From contig JANOCR010000139.1 of the NCBI GenBank assembly GCA_031412355.1, positions 1 to 8,533 of the forward strand: a DNA stretch of 8,533 nt. The letters run 5' to 3'. Under the pieces are notes generated by a model, which ran no database searches, was not told the origin of the DNA, and saw only the letters and a list, made by a program, of their open reading frames with translations. The translations under genes and the position numbers were made by a program. This DNA comes from JAENVT01 sp031412355 (GTDB taxonomy: Bacteria; Actinomycetota; Acidimicrobiia; Acidimicrobiales; Ilumatobacteraceae). Below are positions 1-6,579 of this stretch, in pieces; the stretch's first letter is position 1, and the number at the start of each line of letters is the position of its first letter.

Positions 1-1737
1 CTGACCAACGGCGAGATGTTGCACGTGCATGCTCACGATGTGGTGATCGCCACGGGCGCGGCCGAACTGCACCCGGTGTGCGACGGCAACATGCTGCGCG
101 GCATCTACACCTCTGCGGCGGCCGACCAACTGGTCGCCGCCGGAGTCGACCTCGGAGTGGTTGTGCGAGTCGAGCTCGACCAGTTGGTGCGGGTCGAAGG
201 CGACGCAGGCCGAGTCACAGCTGTGTTCACGGCAGACGGTTCAACAACACCATGCGATTCGCTGGTCGTCACGTCTCGCACGGCCGCGCCGCGTGACTTG
301 CTGGCTCGCATGGTCGACGATCCGCACGTTCGCACCGTGGGTCCGGCTGCCGCAACGTTCGAACTGCCGCCGTGCCCGACCGAGGGCATCGTGTGCCCGT
401 GTTCGAAGGTCTCGGTCGAGGATCTGCAGACGGTGTGGGACAAAGGGTTTCAACACATCGAACTCGTCAAGCGCGCTGCGCTGTGCGGCACGGGTACGTG
501 CCAGGGCGGTGTTTGCATGCCGCACCTCCGTGCGTTCGTGAGCGCGAAGTCGGGACGGCCTTCCGAGCCGTTCACCGGCCGCCCGGCATCGCGGCAACTG
601 ACGATCGGCGAGGCGGCGGCCGACATGCACCTGGATCCGTTCAGGCGAACCGCGCTGCATGACGAACACCTCGCCCTCGGCGCACGGATGGACCGCTTCG
701 GCGGGTGGTGGCGCCCGTGGAACTACGGCGACTTCCTGGATGAGTACTGGGCGGTGCGCGAGGGGGTGTCGTTGGGCGATGTGTCCACGCTCGGCAAGAT
801 GATCGTGACGGGCCCCGACGTGGTCGAGGCACTGGAGCGCATCTACCCGACGACGATCCGCGACATCCGCCCCGGTCGCAGCCGTTACGTGTTGTTGCTC
901 AACGAGCGCGGCCACCTGATCGACGACGGCATGGTCTGCCGCGAGTCCGGCGACGAGGGCACCGGCGACCGCTTCGTGCTGACGTTCACGTCCGGCGGTG
1001 CATCGTTCGCCGAGGCTTGGATCCGCGACTGGGTCGAGACGTGGGATCTCGACGTGCACATCCTCGATCGAACACTGGCGTTGGGTGCGATCAACGTCAC
1101 CGGCCCGCTGGCCGGCGAGCTGCTGCAACGTGTCGGCCTGCTCGACCCGCCGCGATTCCTGCAACATGTCCACACCGATGTGGCCGGAATCCCATGTCAT
1201 GTGCTGCGCCTGTCGTTCACGGGCGAGGCGAGCTTCGAGTTGCACCATCCACGCACCCACTCGGTGGAGTTGTGGCGGACACTGATGGCCGTCGGACGCG
1301 ATCTCGGCGTGCGCCCACACGGGCTGCAGGCTCTGTTCGCGCTGCGTCTCGAGAAGGGTCACGTGATCGTCGGTATGGACACCGAGATGGACTCCACGCC
1401 GCGACGTCTGAACATGGATTGGGCGGTGAAGCTCGACAAGCCCGACTTCATCGGTCGCACGGCGCTGCTGCGTACAGCCGACCTCGACGATCACCGCCAC
1501 CTGTTCGGGTTGACGATGGCGGGCCCCGCGCCCGTCGAGGGAGCCCCTATTTGGGTCGGTGACAAGATCGTCGGTCACGTCACGTCGAGCTTCCACTCCC
1601 CCGGCCTCGATACCACCGTCATGCTCGGCTGGCAGAAGCACACGCCGTTCGCGGACACCGTGGTCATCGATGGCCGCCAGGCACACGTCACCACCACGCC
1701 GTTCTACGACCACGATGGTTCCCGTGCGCGCGCCTGA
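1..1737 (+). CDS. soxA: Sarcosine oxidase alpha subunit family protein (5' partial)
   Basis: The reading frame is open from the first base, and 578 residues are visible. The family oxidatively demethylates sarcosine or related N-alkyl amino acids in the cytoplasm and passes the one-carbon unit to tetrahydrofolate. Domains in order: the end of an FAD/NAD-type fold with IATGA (residues 16-20); a BFD-like [2Fe-2S] domain with Cys132, Cys134, Cys167 and Cys172 (CPC...TCQGGVC); and a GcvT/folate-binding domain from about residue 215 to the end, marked by RPWNY, STLGK, LIDDG (Asp308-Asp309), SFTGE, EKGHVIVGMDT and GHVTSSF. The GcvT part matches SoxA closely. Oddly, only about 112 residues separate IATGA from the first cluster Cys, with no GxGxxG between them, so the second nucleotide-binding subdomain looks lost. 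Classical SoxA, as I recall it, lacks these cysteines. The gene is first of four overlapping genes here. It could instead be a related imino/amino acid or opine-type dehydrogenase subunit; the substrate is unproven. Confidence 0.88.
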   Translation: MTNGEMLHVHAHDVVIATGAAELHPVCDGNMLRGIYTSAAADQLVAAGVDLGVVVRVELDQLVRVEGDAGRVTAVFTADGSTTPCDSLVVTSRTAAPRDLLARMVDDPHVRTVGPAAATFELPPCPTEGIVCPCSKVSVEDLQTVWDKGFQHIELVKRAALCGTGTCQGGVCMPHLRAFVSAKSGRPSEPFTGRPASRQLTIGEAAADMHLDPFRRTALHDEHLALGARMDRFGGWWRPWNYGDFLDEYWAVREGVSLGDVSTLGKMIVTGPDVVEALERIYPTTIRDIRPGRSRYVLLLNERGHLIDDGMVCRESGDEGTGDRFVLTFTSGGASFAEAWIRDWVETWDLDVHILDRTLALGAINVTGPLAGELLQRVGLLDPPRFLQHVHTDVAGIPCHVLRLSFTGEASFELHHPRTHSVELWRTLMAVGRDLGVRPHGLQALFALRLEKGHVIVGMDTEMDSTPRRLNMDWAVKLDKPDFIGRTALLRTADLDDHRHLFGLTMAGPAPVEGAPIWVGDKIVGHVTSSFHSPGLDTTVMLGWQKHTPFADTVVIDGRQAHVTTTPFYDHDGSRARA

Positions 1738-2098
1738 GCCGCTTCACGGGCTGCGCGTCGTGGCCAATTCGGCCGCGCTCGATGGCGTGGTCCTGCCGCA
1801 GGCTGCCACCATGCTGCGCATCGCACCCGACGACGCGATCGTCGTCGGTGCAGCCACGTTGGCCCTGGACGACGCGTTCGCGATCGTCGAACCCGAGTAC
1901 GCGTTCGTTCAATGGAGGTTGACACCCGGCGAGTTCGGTGGCGTCGCGCACCACATCGAGTGGCCCCTACCGGAGGCCGGCCAACTGGGACAGGGGCTGA
2001 TCGCCGGTGTGCCGGCCAAGATCATGATCGCATCGGATCATGTGTTGCTGGTGGTGTCGGCCGGCCTGGCCCACGAACTGCTCGAGCGTCTCTGGTGA
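1715..2098 (+). CDS. Short sarcosine oxidase gamma-like subunit (127 aa)
   Basis: This 127-residue protein lies between alpha and beta, where a gamma subunit is expected. Its ATG falls inside the last 23 nt of the alpha gene and has no clear Shine-Dalgarno, so it probably depends on translational coupling. Upstream of this ATG the frame turns into an Arg/Ser-rich shadow of alpha, which argues against an earlier start. LRIAPDDAIVVG resembles the gamma/GcvT pattern L-R-x-G-P-D-E-W-L-x-x-G. The C-terminal IAGVPAKIMIAS followed by a hydrophobic strand and HELLERLW resembles the end of a GcvT-like fold, compared with DVAGIPCHVLRLS...ELWRTL in the neighbouring alpha. Family gamma subunits are, from memory, nearer 180-200 residues, so this one is reduced. 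No signal peptide, membrane segment or cysteine is present. I infer a structural subunit that packs on the alpha folate domain. The assignment rests on weak motif likeness plus position. Confidence 0.55.
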   Translation: MVPVRAPEPLHGLRVVANSAALDGVVLPQAATMLRIAPDDAIVVGAATLALDDAFAIVEPEYAFVQWRLTPGEFGGVAHHIEWPLPEAGQLGQGLIAGVPAKIMIASDHVLLVVSAGLAHELLERLW

Positions 2099-3303
2099 AC
2101 GAGTTTGTCGAGACCCTGCTGGAGCTGACCTGGCACGAGCCGAAGGCCAGCTACGACGTCATCATCATCGGTGGAGGCGGTCACGGTCTGGCCACGGCGT
2201 ATTACCTGGCGACGCGACACGGCATCACGAACGTCGCCGTGATCGAAGCCGACTACATCGGCTCGGGCAACTCGGGGCGCAACACCACCATCATCCGGGC
2301 CAACTACGGAATACCCGAGTCGATCCGTTTCTACAACCACAGCGTGGAGTTGTACCGCGATCTGGAGGGCGAGACCGGTTGCTGGATCATGCACGCCACC
2401 AAGGGCCTGATCTGGATGGCTCACACCGAATCGGGCATGCGCGCCGAACGCAGCCGCGCCCAACTCAACAACGCCTGCGGCGTCGAGACCGTGTTGGTCG
2501 ACCCGGTCGAGATCAAGCGGCTGTGCCCGCAGATCGACCTCACCGGCGGGGGTCGCTACCCGGTACTCGGTGCCTCATACCACGTTCCCGGTTCGACGGC
2601 GCGCCACGACCGGGTCGTGTGGGCCTACGCGCAGGGCGCCATGCAACGGGGCGTCCACGTGCTGCAGGGAACGCGCGTCACGGGTCTGCTGCGCGACGGC
2701 AACCAAATCGTCGGGGTGAAGACTTCGCGCGGCGACATAGCGGCCGGCACGGTGATGAGCGCAGTCGGTGGCGACGTATCGACGATCGCCGCGCACGCCG
2801 GGCTGCGCCTTCCTGTTCGCACCCATCCGCTGCAGGCCTTCGTCACCAACGGCTACGCCCAGGGGCTGGGACCGATCGTGTCGTCGACCGACCTGCTCTG
2901 CTACGTCTCCCAGACAGCCCGAGGTCAGATGCTGATCGGGCACGAGTTCGAACGCGAGTCGAGCTACTCGCGGCAGTCGTCGTTCCAGTTCCTGCAGTCG
3001 TGCTCACTGAAGATGGCCTACCTTCTGCCGTTCGTTCGCAACCTCAAGATCCTGCGCCAGTGGACGGGCCGCTGCGACATATCGGCCGACTTCTCGCCCA
3101 TAATGGGATTCACCGGCGTCGACGGCTTCGTCATCACGACCGGCTGGGGGACCTGGGGTTTCAAGGGCATACCCGCCGGCGGCGAGCAGATGGCCGAGCT
3201 GATCGCCACCGGTCGCACTCCGCAGCTCATCGCACCGTTCGCCCTCTCCAGGTTCGCCGCCGATCATCCGATGGCCGACCAAGGTTCGACAGGGACGCGC
3301 TGA
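2095..3303 (+). CDS. soxB: Sarcosine oxidase beta subunit family protein
   Basis: A 402-residue FAD-dependent amine oxidase (DAO family), close to the roughly 405 residues of known beta subunits. It holds the FAD and oxidises the N-methyl amine. The dinucleotide-binding motif VIIIGGGGHGLATAYYLA sits near residue 22. NSGRNTTIIRANY (59-71) is a hallmark of the subunit. STARHDRVVWAYA places His171 at the position that carries covalent FMN in characterised heterotetrameric sarcosine oxidases (His173/175). The C-terminal GWGTWGFKGIPAGGEQMAELI (350-370) corresponds to the usual GWGTGGFKATP block and keeps the Lys (357). The start is taken as GTG at 2095: it overlaps the TGA of the previous gene (GTGA) and gives the family-like N-terminus VNEFVETLLELTW. 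The frame runs open upstream to 1912 but only as a shadow of the gamma-like gene. No strong ribosome site precedes the GTG, which fits coupled translation. Confidence 0.93.
   Translation: MNEFVETLLELTWHEPKASYDVIIIGGGGHGLATAYYLATRHGITNVAVIEADYIGSGNSGRNTTIIRANYGIPESIRFYNHSVELYRDLEGETGCWIMHATKGLIWMAHTESGMRAERSRAQLNNACGVETVLVDPVEIKRLCPQIDLTGGGRYPVLGASYHVPGSTARHDRVVWAYAQGAMQRGVHVLQGTRVTGLLRDGNQIVGVKTSRGDIAAGTVMSAVGGDVSTIAAHAGLRLPVRTHPLQAFVTNGYAQGLGPIVSSTDLLCYVSQTARGQMLIGHEFERESSYSRQSSFQFLQSCSLKMAYLLPFVRNLKILRQWTGRCDISADFSPIMGFTGVDGFVITTGWGTWGFKGIPAGGEQMAELIATGRTPQLIAPFALSRFAADHPMADQGSTGTR
3291..3295 (+). promoter_or_regulatory. Ribosome binding site for the delta subunit gene
   Basis: AGGGA lies 7 nt before the ATG at 3303, inside the last codons of the beta gene. 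It supports the ATG at 3303 as the delta start, whereas the gamma-like and beta genes of this operon have no comparable site. Confidence 0.5.
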
Positions 3304-3539
3304 TGCTGACGATCGTTTGTCCGCACTGTGGGCCGAGGCCGGTCGAAGAGTTCCGCTTCGGTGGCGAGTTGCCCGAGCCACCGGCCGACCTCGCCGCCGA
3401 GTTCGACCGTGACCTCGATCGGGTGTGGATGTTCACCAACGCCGACGGCGTGCAGACCGAGCGCTGGTTCCACGAGGCCGGTTGCCATCGCTGGCACACA
3501 GCGCGCCGCGACACGACGCTCGACCGTCTCGTTGACTGA
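3303..3539 (+). CDS. soxD: Sarcosine oxidase delta subunit family protein
   Basis: A 78-residue protein, somewhat shorter than the roughly 90-100 residues usual for the family. Delta is the small zinc subunit of heterotetrameric sarcosine oxidase. The N-terminus MLTIVCPHCGPRPVEEFRFG matches the hallmark CPxCGxRxxxEFxxGGE. The expected zinc ligands are all visible: Cys6, Cys9, His57 and Cys61 (RWFHEAGCHRW), followed by the conserved ARRDT. Its ATG shares one base with the beta stop codon (TGATG), so it is co-transcribed and probably translationally coupled with beta. It is the last gene of the operon. The usual segment between the two metal half-sites is compact, and the C-terminus ends soon after RDT. 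Family identity is very secure; a zinc-stabilised structural role is known for the family and not shown here. Confidence 0.93.
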   Translation: MLTIVCPHCGPRPVEEFRFGGELPEPPADLAAEFDRDLDRVWMFTNADGVQTERWFHEAGCHRWHTARRDTTLDRLVD

Positions 3540-3547
3540 GCCGACTT

Positions 3548-5593
3548 CTATTCGGTTTTGGCCTGCAGGCGTCGAAGCTTCTCGATCGGGATGTGACACC
3601 GCATCGCGTGGCCAGGAGCGACCTCGAGCAACGGCGGCTCGGTCACTTCGCAGACACCGGCGATGACTCGCGGGCACCGAGGGTGGAACACGCAGCCGGT
3701 AGGCGGGTTGGCCGGTGAAGGAATTTCGCCCTCGAGACGGATACGCGACGTCGGCTCGCCGTCGACGCTGGGGATGGCCGACAGCAGCGCTTCGGTGTAC
3801 GGGTGGTTTGGTCCGTTGAACACGTCGTCGGTGGGACCGACCTCCTGGATGCGACCGAGGTACATCACGGCGATGCGATCGGCCAGGTAGCGCACCACGC
3901 CCATGTCGTGGGTGATGAAGACGTAACTGGTCTTCTCCTCGGCTTGCAGGTCGGCCAGTAGGTTGAGGATGGCGGCCTGTACCGACACGTCGAGTGCGCT
4001 GGTCGGTTCATCGCACACCACGATGCGTGGATCGCCAGCGAAGGCGCGGGCGATCGCGACGCGCTGCTTCAACCCTCCCGAGAGTTGGCGCGGCTTGAGG
4101 TCGAGGTGACGAGGCGTCAGTCGCAAGTGAGCGGCGAGGGCTTCGACACGCTTGTTGGCCTCGTCGCCTTTGATGCCGGTGAGCTTCTCGACGCTGCGCA
4201 TCAGGATGCGGCGAACGGACCAACTGCGGTTCAGCGCCGAGTCGGGGTTTTGGAACACCATCTGCATGGCGCGCTTGTCGTCGGTGCTGCGCGATGAGGT
4301 GTTGGGCGCGACCGCGTTGCCATCGAGCGACACCGTGCCGCCGTCGTCGGCCGACTCGATACCGAGGATCGTCTTGGCGAGGGTCGACTTGCCAGAGCCC
4401 GACTCGCCGACGATGCCCAGCGTCTCGCCCTCAGCAAGTTGGAGATCGACATCGACTAGCGCCGGCACGTTGACGCTGCGCTGCCGGAACGTCTTGGAGA
4501 GGTGGGTCAGCTCGAGCACTTCGGGGTTGGCGTCCGACGGTGCGAGAATGCCAATCGGTATGTCGGGCAGCGCCTCGATCAGCTCGGGGATGCGGTCGGG
4601 GTGGTGGCAACGAGTGAAGTGCAGGCCGTCGGTGCCGACTGGGACGACCGGGGGAACCTCGTTGCGGCACGTGTCGTCGGCGAGCGGGCAGCGGTCAACG
4701 AACACGCATGTCGGCAAGTCGCTGCCGATCAGCGGCAGGATGCCCGGGATGGTGGCGAGGGCCCGTTCGGTCTTGCGCACGCCGTGGCGGGGCAGCGAGC
4801 GCAGCAAGCCCACCGTGTACGGGTGTTGCGGGTCGACGAACACCTGATGACTCGGGCCTTCTTCGACGATACGCCCGGCGTACATCACACCGACCCGGTC
4901 GCACAGTGAGCGGATGATGCCGAGGTTGTGGGCGATCAGCAGCACCGCCGCGTTGCACTCCTTGCGCAACACGCGTACCAGATCGAGCACTTCGGCCTCC
5001 ACCGTGGCATCGAGGCCCGTGGTCGGCTCGTCGAGCACCAGCAGCTTGGGATCGCAGGCCAGGGCCATAGCGATGACCACCCGCTGCTGCATTCCACCGG
5101 ACAGCTGGAACGGATAGCGATCCATCACACGCACCGGATCTGCGATCCGCACGCGTCGCAACGCCTCGAGTGCCGACGTCTGTGCATCGCTCTTGGACTG
5201 GCCGAGCAACGTAAAGCTCTCGACGAGTTGGCGGCCGATCTTGACCGACGGGTTCATCGCCTGCGCCGGGTCCTGGTACACCATGGATGCCTCGGTGGCC
5301 CGGAAGCGCTGCAACTGCGACGTAGTCATGCTGGTGACGTCGTCACCGGCTACTAGCACACGGCCGCTGACGATCTTGCCGTTGCGCGGCAGGTAGCGCA
5401 GCGCAGCGTAGGCGGTGGTCGATTTTCCGCAGCCGCTCTCGCCGACCAGGCCGTACGCCTCGCCCGGGGCGATGCTGAACGACACGCCGCGCAGCACGAC
5501 GCGATCGACGCCGCGCACTGTGTAGACAACCTCCAGGTCTTCCAGCGCGAGTGCGGCCGTGGTGCTGGGTGCGGATGCGGATGCGATGCTCAT
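3548..5593 (-). CDS. Fused dipeptide/oligopeptide ABC transporter ATPase (DppD-DppF type)
   Basis: A 681-residue protein with two complete ABC ATPase halves in one chain, powering the importer encoded upstream. Half 1: Walker A GESGCGKS (51-58), Q-loop Gln107, signature LSGGMQQ (164-170), Walker B LLVLDEP (184-190), H-loop His222. Half 2: GESGSGKS (396-403), Gln448, LSGGLKQ (504-510), IVVCDEP (524-530), His562. Each half ends with the oligopeptide/dipeptide C-terminal extension (HPYT) and four cysteines: 296/302/309/329 and 634/640/648/666. Such clusters are reported to bind [4Fe-4S] in some DppD proteins. All catalytic motifs look intact, so both sites should hydrolyse ATP. The ATG at 5593 overlaps the permease stop (ATGA) and has GGAGG 4 nt upstream; the in-frame extension up to 5737 is Arg/Ser-rich shadow and is rejected. 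The substrate cannot be told from this subunit. Confidence 0.95.
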   Translation of the reverse strand: MSIASASAPSTTAALALEDLEVVYTVRGVDRVVLRGVSFSIAPGEAYGLVGESGCGKSTTAYAALRYLPRNGKIVSGRVLVAGDDVTSMTTSQLQRFRATEASMVYQDPAQAMNPSVKIGRQLVESFTLLGQSKSDAQTSALEALRRVRIADPVRVMDRYPFQLSGGMQQRVVIAMALACDPKLLVLDEPTTGLDATVEAEVLDLVRVLRKECNAAVLLIAHNLGIIRSLCDRVGVMYAGRIVEEGPSHQVFVDPQHPYTVGLLRSLPRHGVRKTERALATIPGILPLIGSDLPTCVFVDRCPLADDTCRNEVPPVVPVGTDGLHFTRCHHPDRIPELIEALPDIPIGILAPSDANPEVLELTHLSKTFRQRSVNVPALVDVDLQLAEGETLGIVGESGSGKSTLAKTILGIESADDGGTVSLDGNAVAPNTSSRSTDDKRAMQMVFQNPDSALNRSWSVRRILMRSVEKLTGIKGDEANKRVEALAAHLRLTPRHLDLKPRQLSGGLKQRVAIARAFAGDPRIVVCDEPTSALDVSVQAAILNLLADLQAEEKTSYVFITHDMGVVRYLADRIAVMYLGRIQEVGPTDDVFNGPNHPYTEALLSAIPSVDGEPTSRIRLEGEIPSPANPPTGCVFHPRCPRVIAGVCEVTEPPLLEVAPGHAMRCHIPIEKLRRLQAKTE

Positions 5594-6579
5594 GATGCCT
5601 CCAGCACTGACTGCACGGAGTCGGCGATGAGATTGACTGCAATCACGAGACTGGCGATCGCTGCAGCCGGGAAGAACGTGGTCCACCAGATCCCGGCGCT
5701 GATGACGCGAAAGGCCTCGCTGACCTGCGCGCCCCAATCCGGCGACGGTGGCTGGGGACCTGCACCCAGGAACGAAAGCGTGGCAACGGTGAACACGGCA
5801 TAGCCGATGCGGACGGTGAGCTCGACGATGATCGGACCGCTGACATTCGGGAGGATCTCTTTGAACATCACGAATGCGGACGATTCGCCACGCAGCTTCG
5901 CCGATGTGACGTAGTCGAGATCTCGTTCGGCCAGCACCGCCGCTCGCACCGTCCGGGCGACGACCGGGGTGAACAGCGCCGCTACCACCCCGATGACGAC
6001 CCCCGATGAGCTCCCGAGTGTCGTGACAGCGAGCAGCGCGACGAGCAGCACCGGCAGAGCCAGGAACGCCTCGACGATTCTGCTCAGCACGTTGTCGAGC
6101 CAGCCGCCGAAGTAGCCCATGACCATGCCGACGATCACACCGAGGAACACGCCGAGCAACGCCCCCATCGGTGCAACCTTGATGACATCCCGGGAGCCGG
6201 CCATCACACGCGACAACACATCGCGACCCTGCTCGTCAGTGCCGAAGGGGAAACTGGCACGCGGCGAGAGATGTGGTATCGATCGATAGTCGAGCGGGCT
6301 GTGCGGTGTGATGCGATCGCCGAAGATGGCACACACCGTCCAGACCAGCACGATGAACACGCCGATGATGAACGCCGGCCGGCGCAAGATCAACCGCCAG
6401 TTCTCGCGACGGGCCTGCGTGCGCTCGCTGACCTGGACGACACCACTCAATTCGATCTCCGCCTGCGTGGTCGGGGGGATGGTCGTAGTGGTGAGCGTAG
6501 TGTGCGACACCAGCATGTCGGCGCCCGGTGTGGACACGATCTCCTCAGGCTTCGGGACGAATTTCTCGGAGTCGCTCAT
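5590..6579 (-). CDS. Peptide/opine-type ABC transporter permease (DppC/OppC family)
   Basis: A 329-residue inner-membrane permease, the second transmembrane subunit of the importer. About 60 hydrophilic residues come first, with a Thr-rich stretch (TTLTTTTIPPTTQ, 27-39). The first membrane helix is at about 69-87, and five further helices follow at roughly 136-155, 168-188, 191-210, 253-274 and 301-322. Family signatures are FGTDEQGRDVLSRVMAGSR (112-130), the cytoplasmic EAA coupling loop DYVTSAKLRGESSAF through ILPN (222-245), which should dock on the ATPase, and LSFLGAG with PDWG (268-283). The ATG at 6579 overlaps the preceding permease stop by 4 nt and has GGAGAG 6 nt upstream. The N-terminal tail is longer than is typical for DppC (about 20-40 residues before helix 1). 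The family is secure; the transported substrate is unknown. Confidence 0.94.
   Translation of the reverse strand: MSDSEKFVPKPEEIVSTPGADMLVSHTTLTTTTIPPTTQAEIELSGVVQVSERTQARRENWRLILRRPAFIIGVFIVLVWTVCAIFGDRITPHSPLDYRSIPHLSPRASFPFGTDEQGRDVLSRVMAGSRDVIKVAPMGALLGVFLGVIVGMVMGYFGGWLDNVLSRIVEAFLALPVLLVALLAVTTLGSSSGVVIGVVAALFTPVVARTVRAAVLAERDLDYVTSAKLRGESSAFVMFKEILPNVSGPIIVELTVRIGYAVFTVATLSFLGAGPQPPSPDWGAQVSEAFRVISAGIWWTTFFPAAAIASLVIAVNLIADSVQSVLEAS
5598..5603 (-). promoter_or_regulatory. Ribosome binding site deciding the ATPase start
   Basis: Read on the minus strand, TGGAGG lies 4 nt before the ATG at 5593, within the end of the permease C gene. It fixes the start at 5593, because the open frame continues upstream to 5737. 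Confidence 0.7.

Noticed and set aside
46..394. Frameshift or pseudogene explanation for the shortened alpha flavoprotein part
   Set aside because: The frame is continuous, codon bias is unchanged, and family-like sequence continues on both sides, so decay is not indicated. A deletion within the gene remains the better reading.
241..1713. Long minus-strand open frame (490 codons) opposite the alpha subunit gene
   Set aside because: The product is low-complexity and rich in Arg, His and Gln with no domain motif. The plus strand encodes a clear family protein, so this is a high-GC shadow.
1912..2094. Upstream extension of the beta subunit to an ATG at 1912
   Set aside because: The extra residues are an Arg-rich frame-shifted reading of the gamma-like gene. 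The GTG at 2095 gives the family N-terminus.
3541..3559. Possible intrinsic terminator between the convergent operons
   Set aside because: The stem is only four certain base pairs with a 7-nt loop and a four-T tract, and it overlaps a stop codon. This is too weak to annotate.
5594..5737. Upstream extension of the ATPase to 5737
   Set aside because: The residues are a shadow of permease C. The GGAGG site and ATGA overlap fix the start at 5593.
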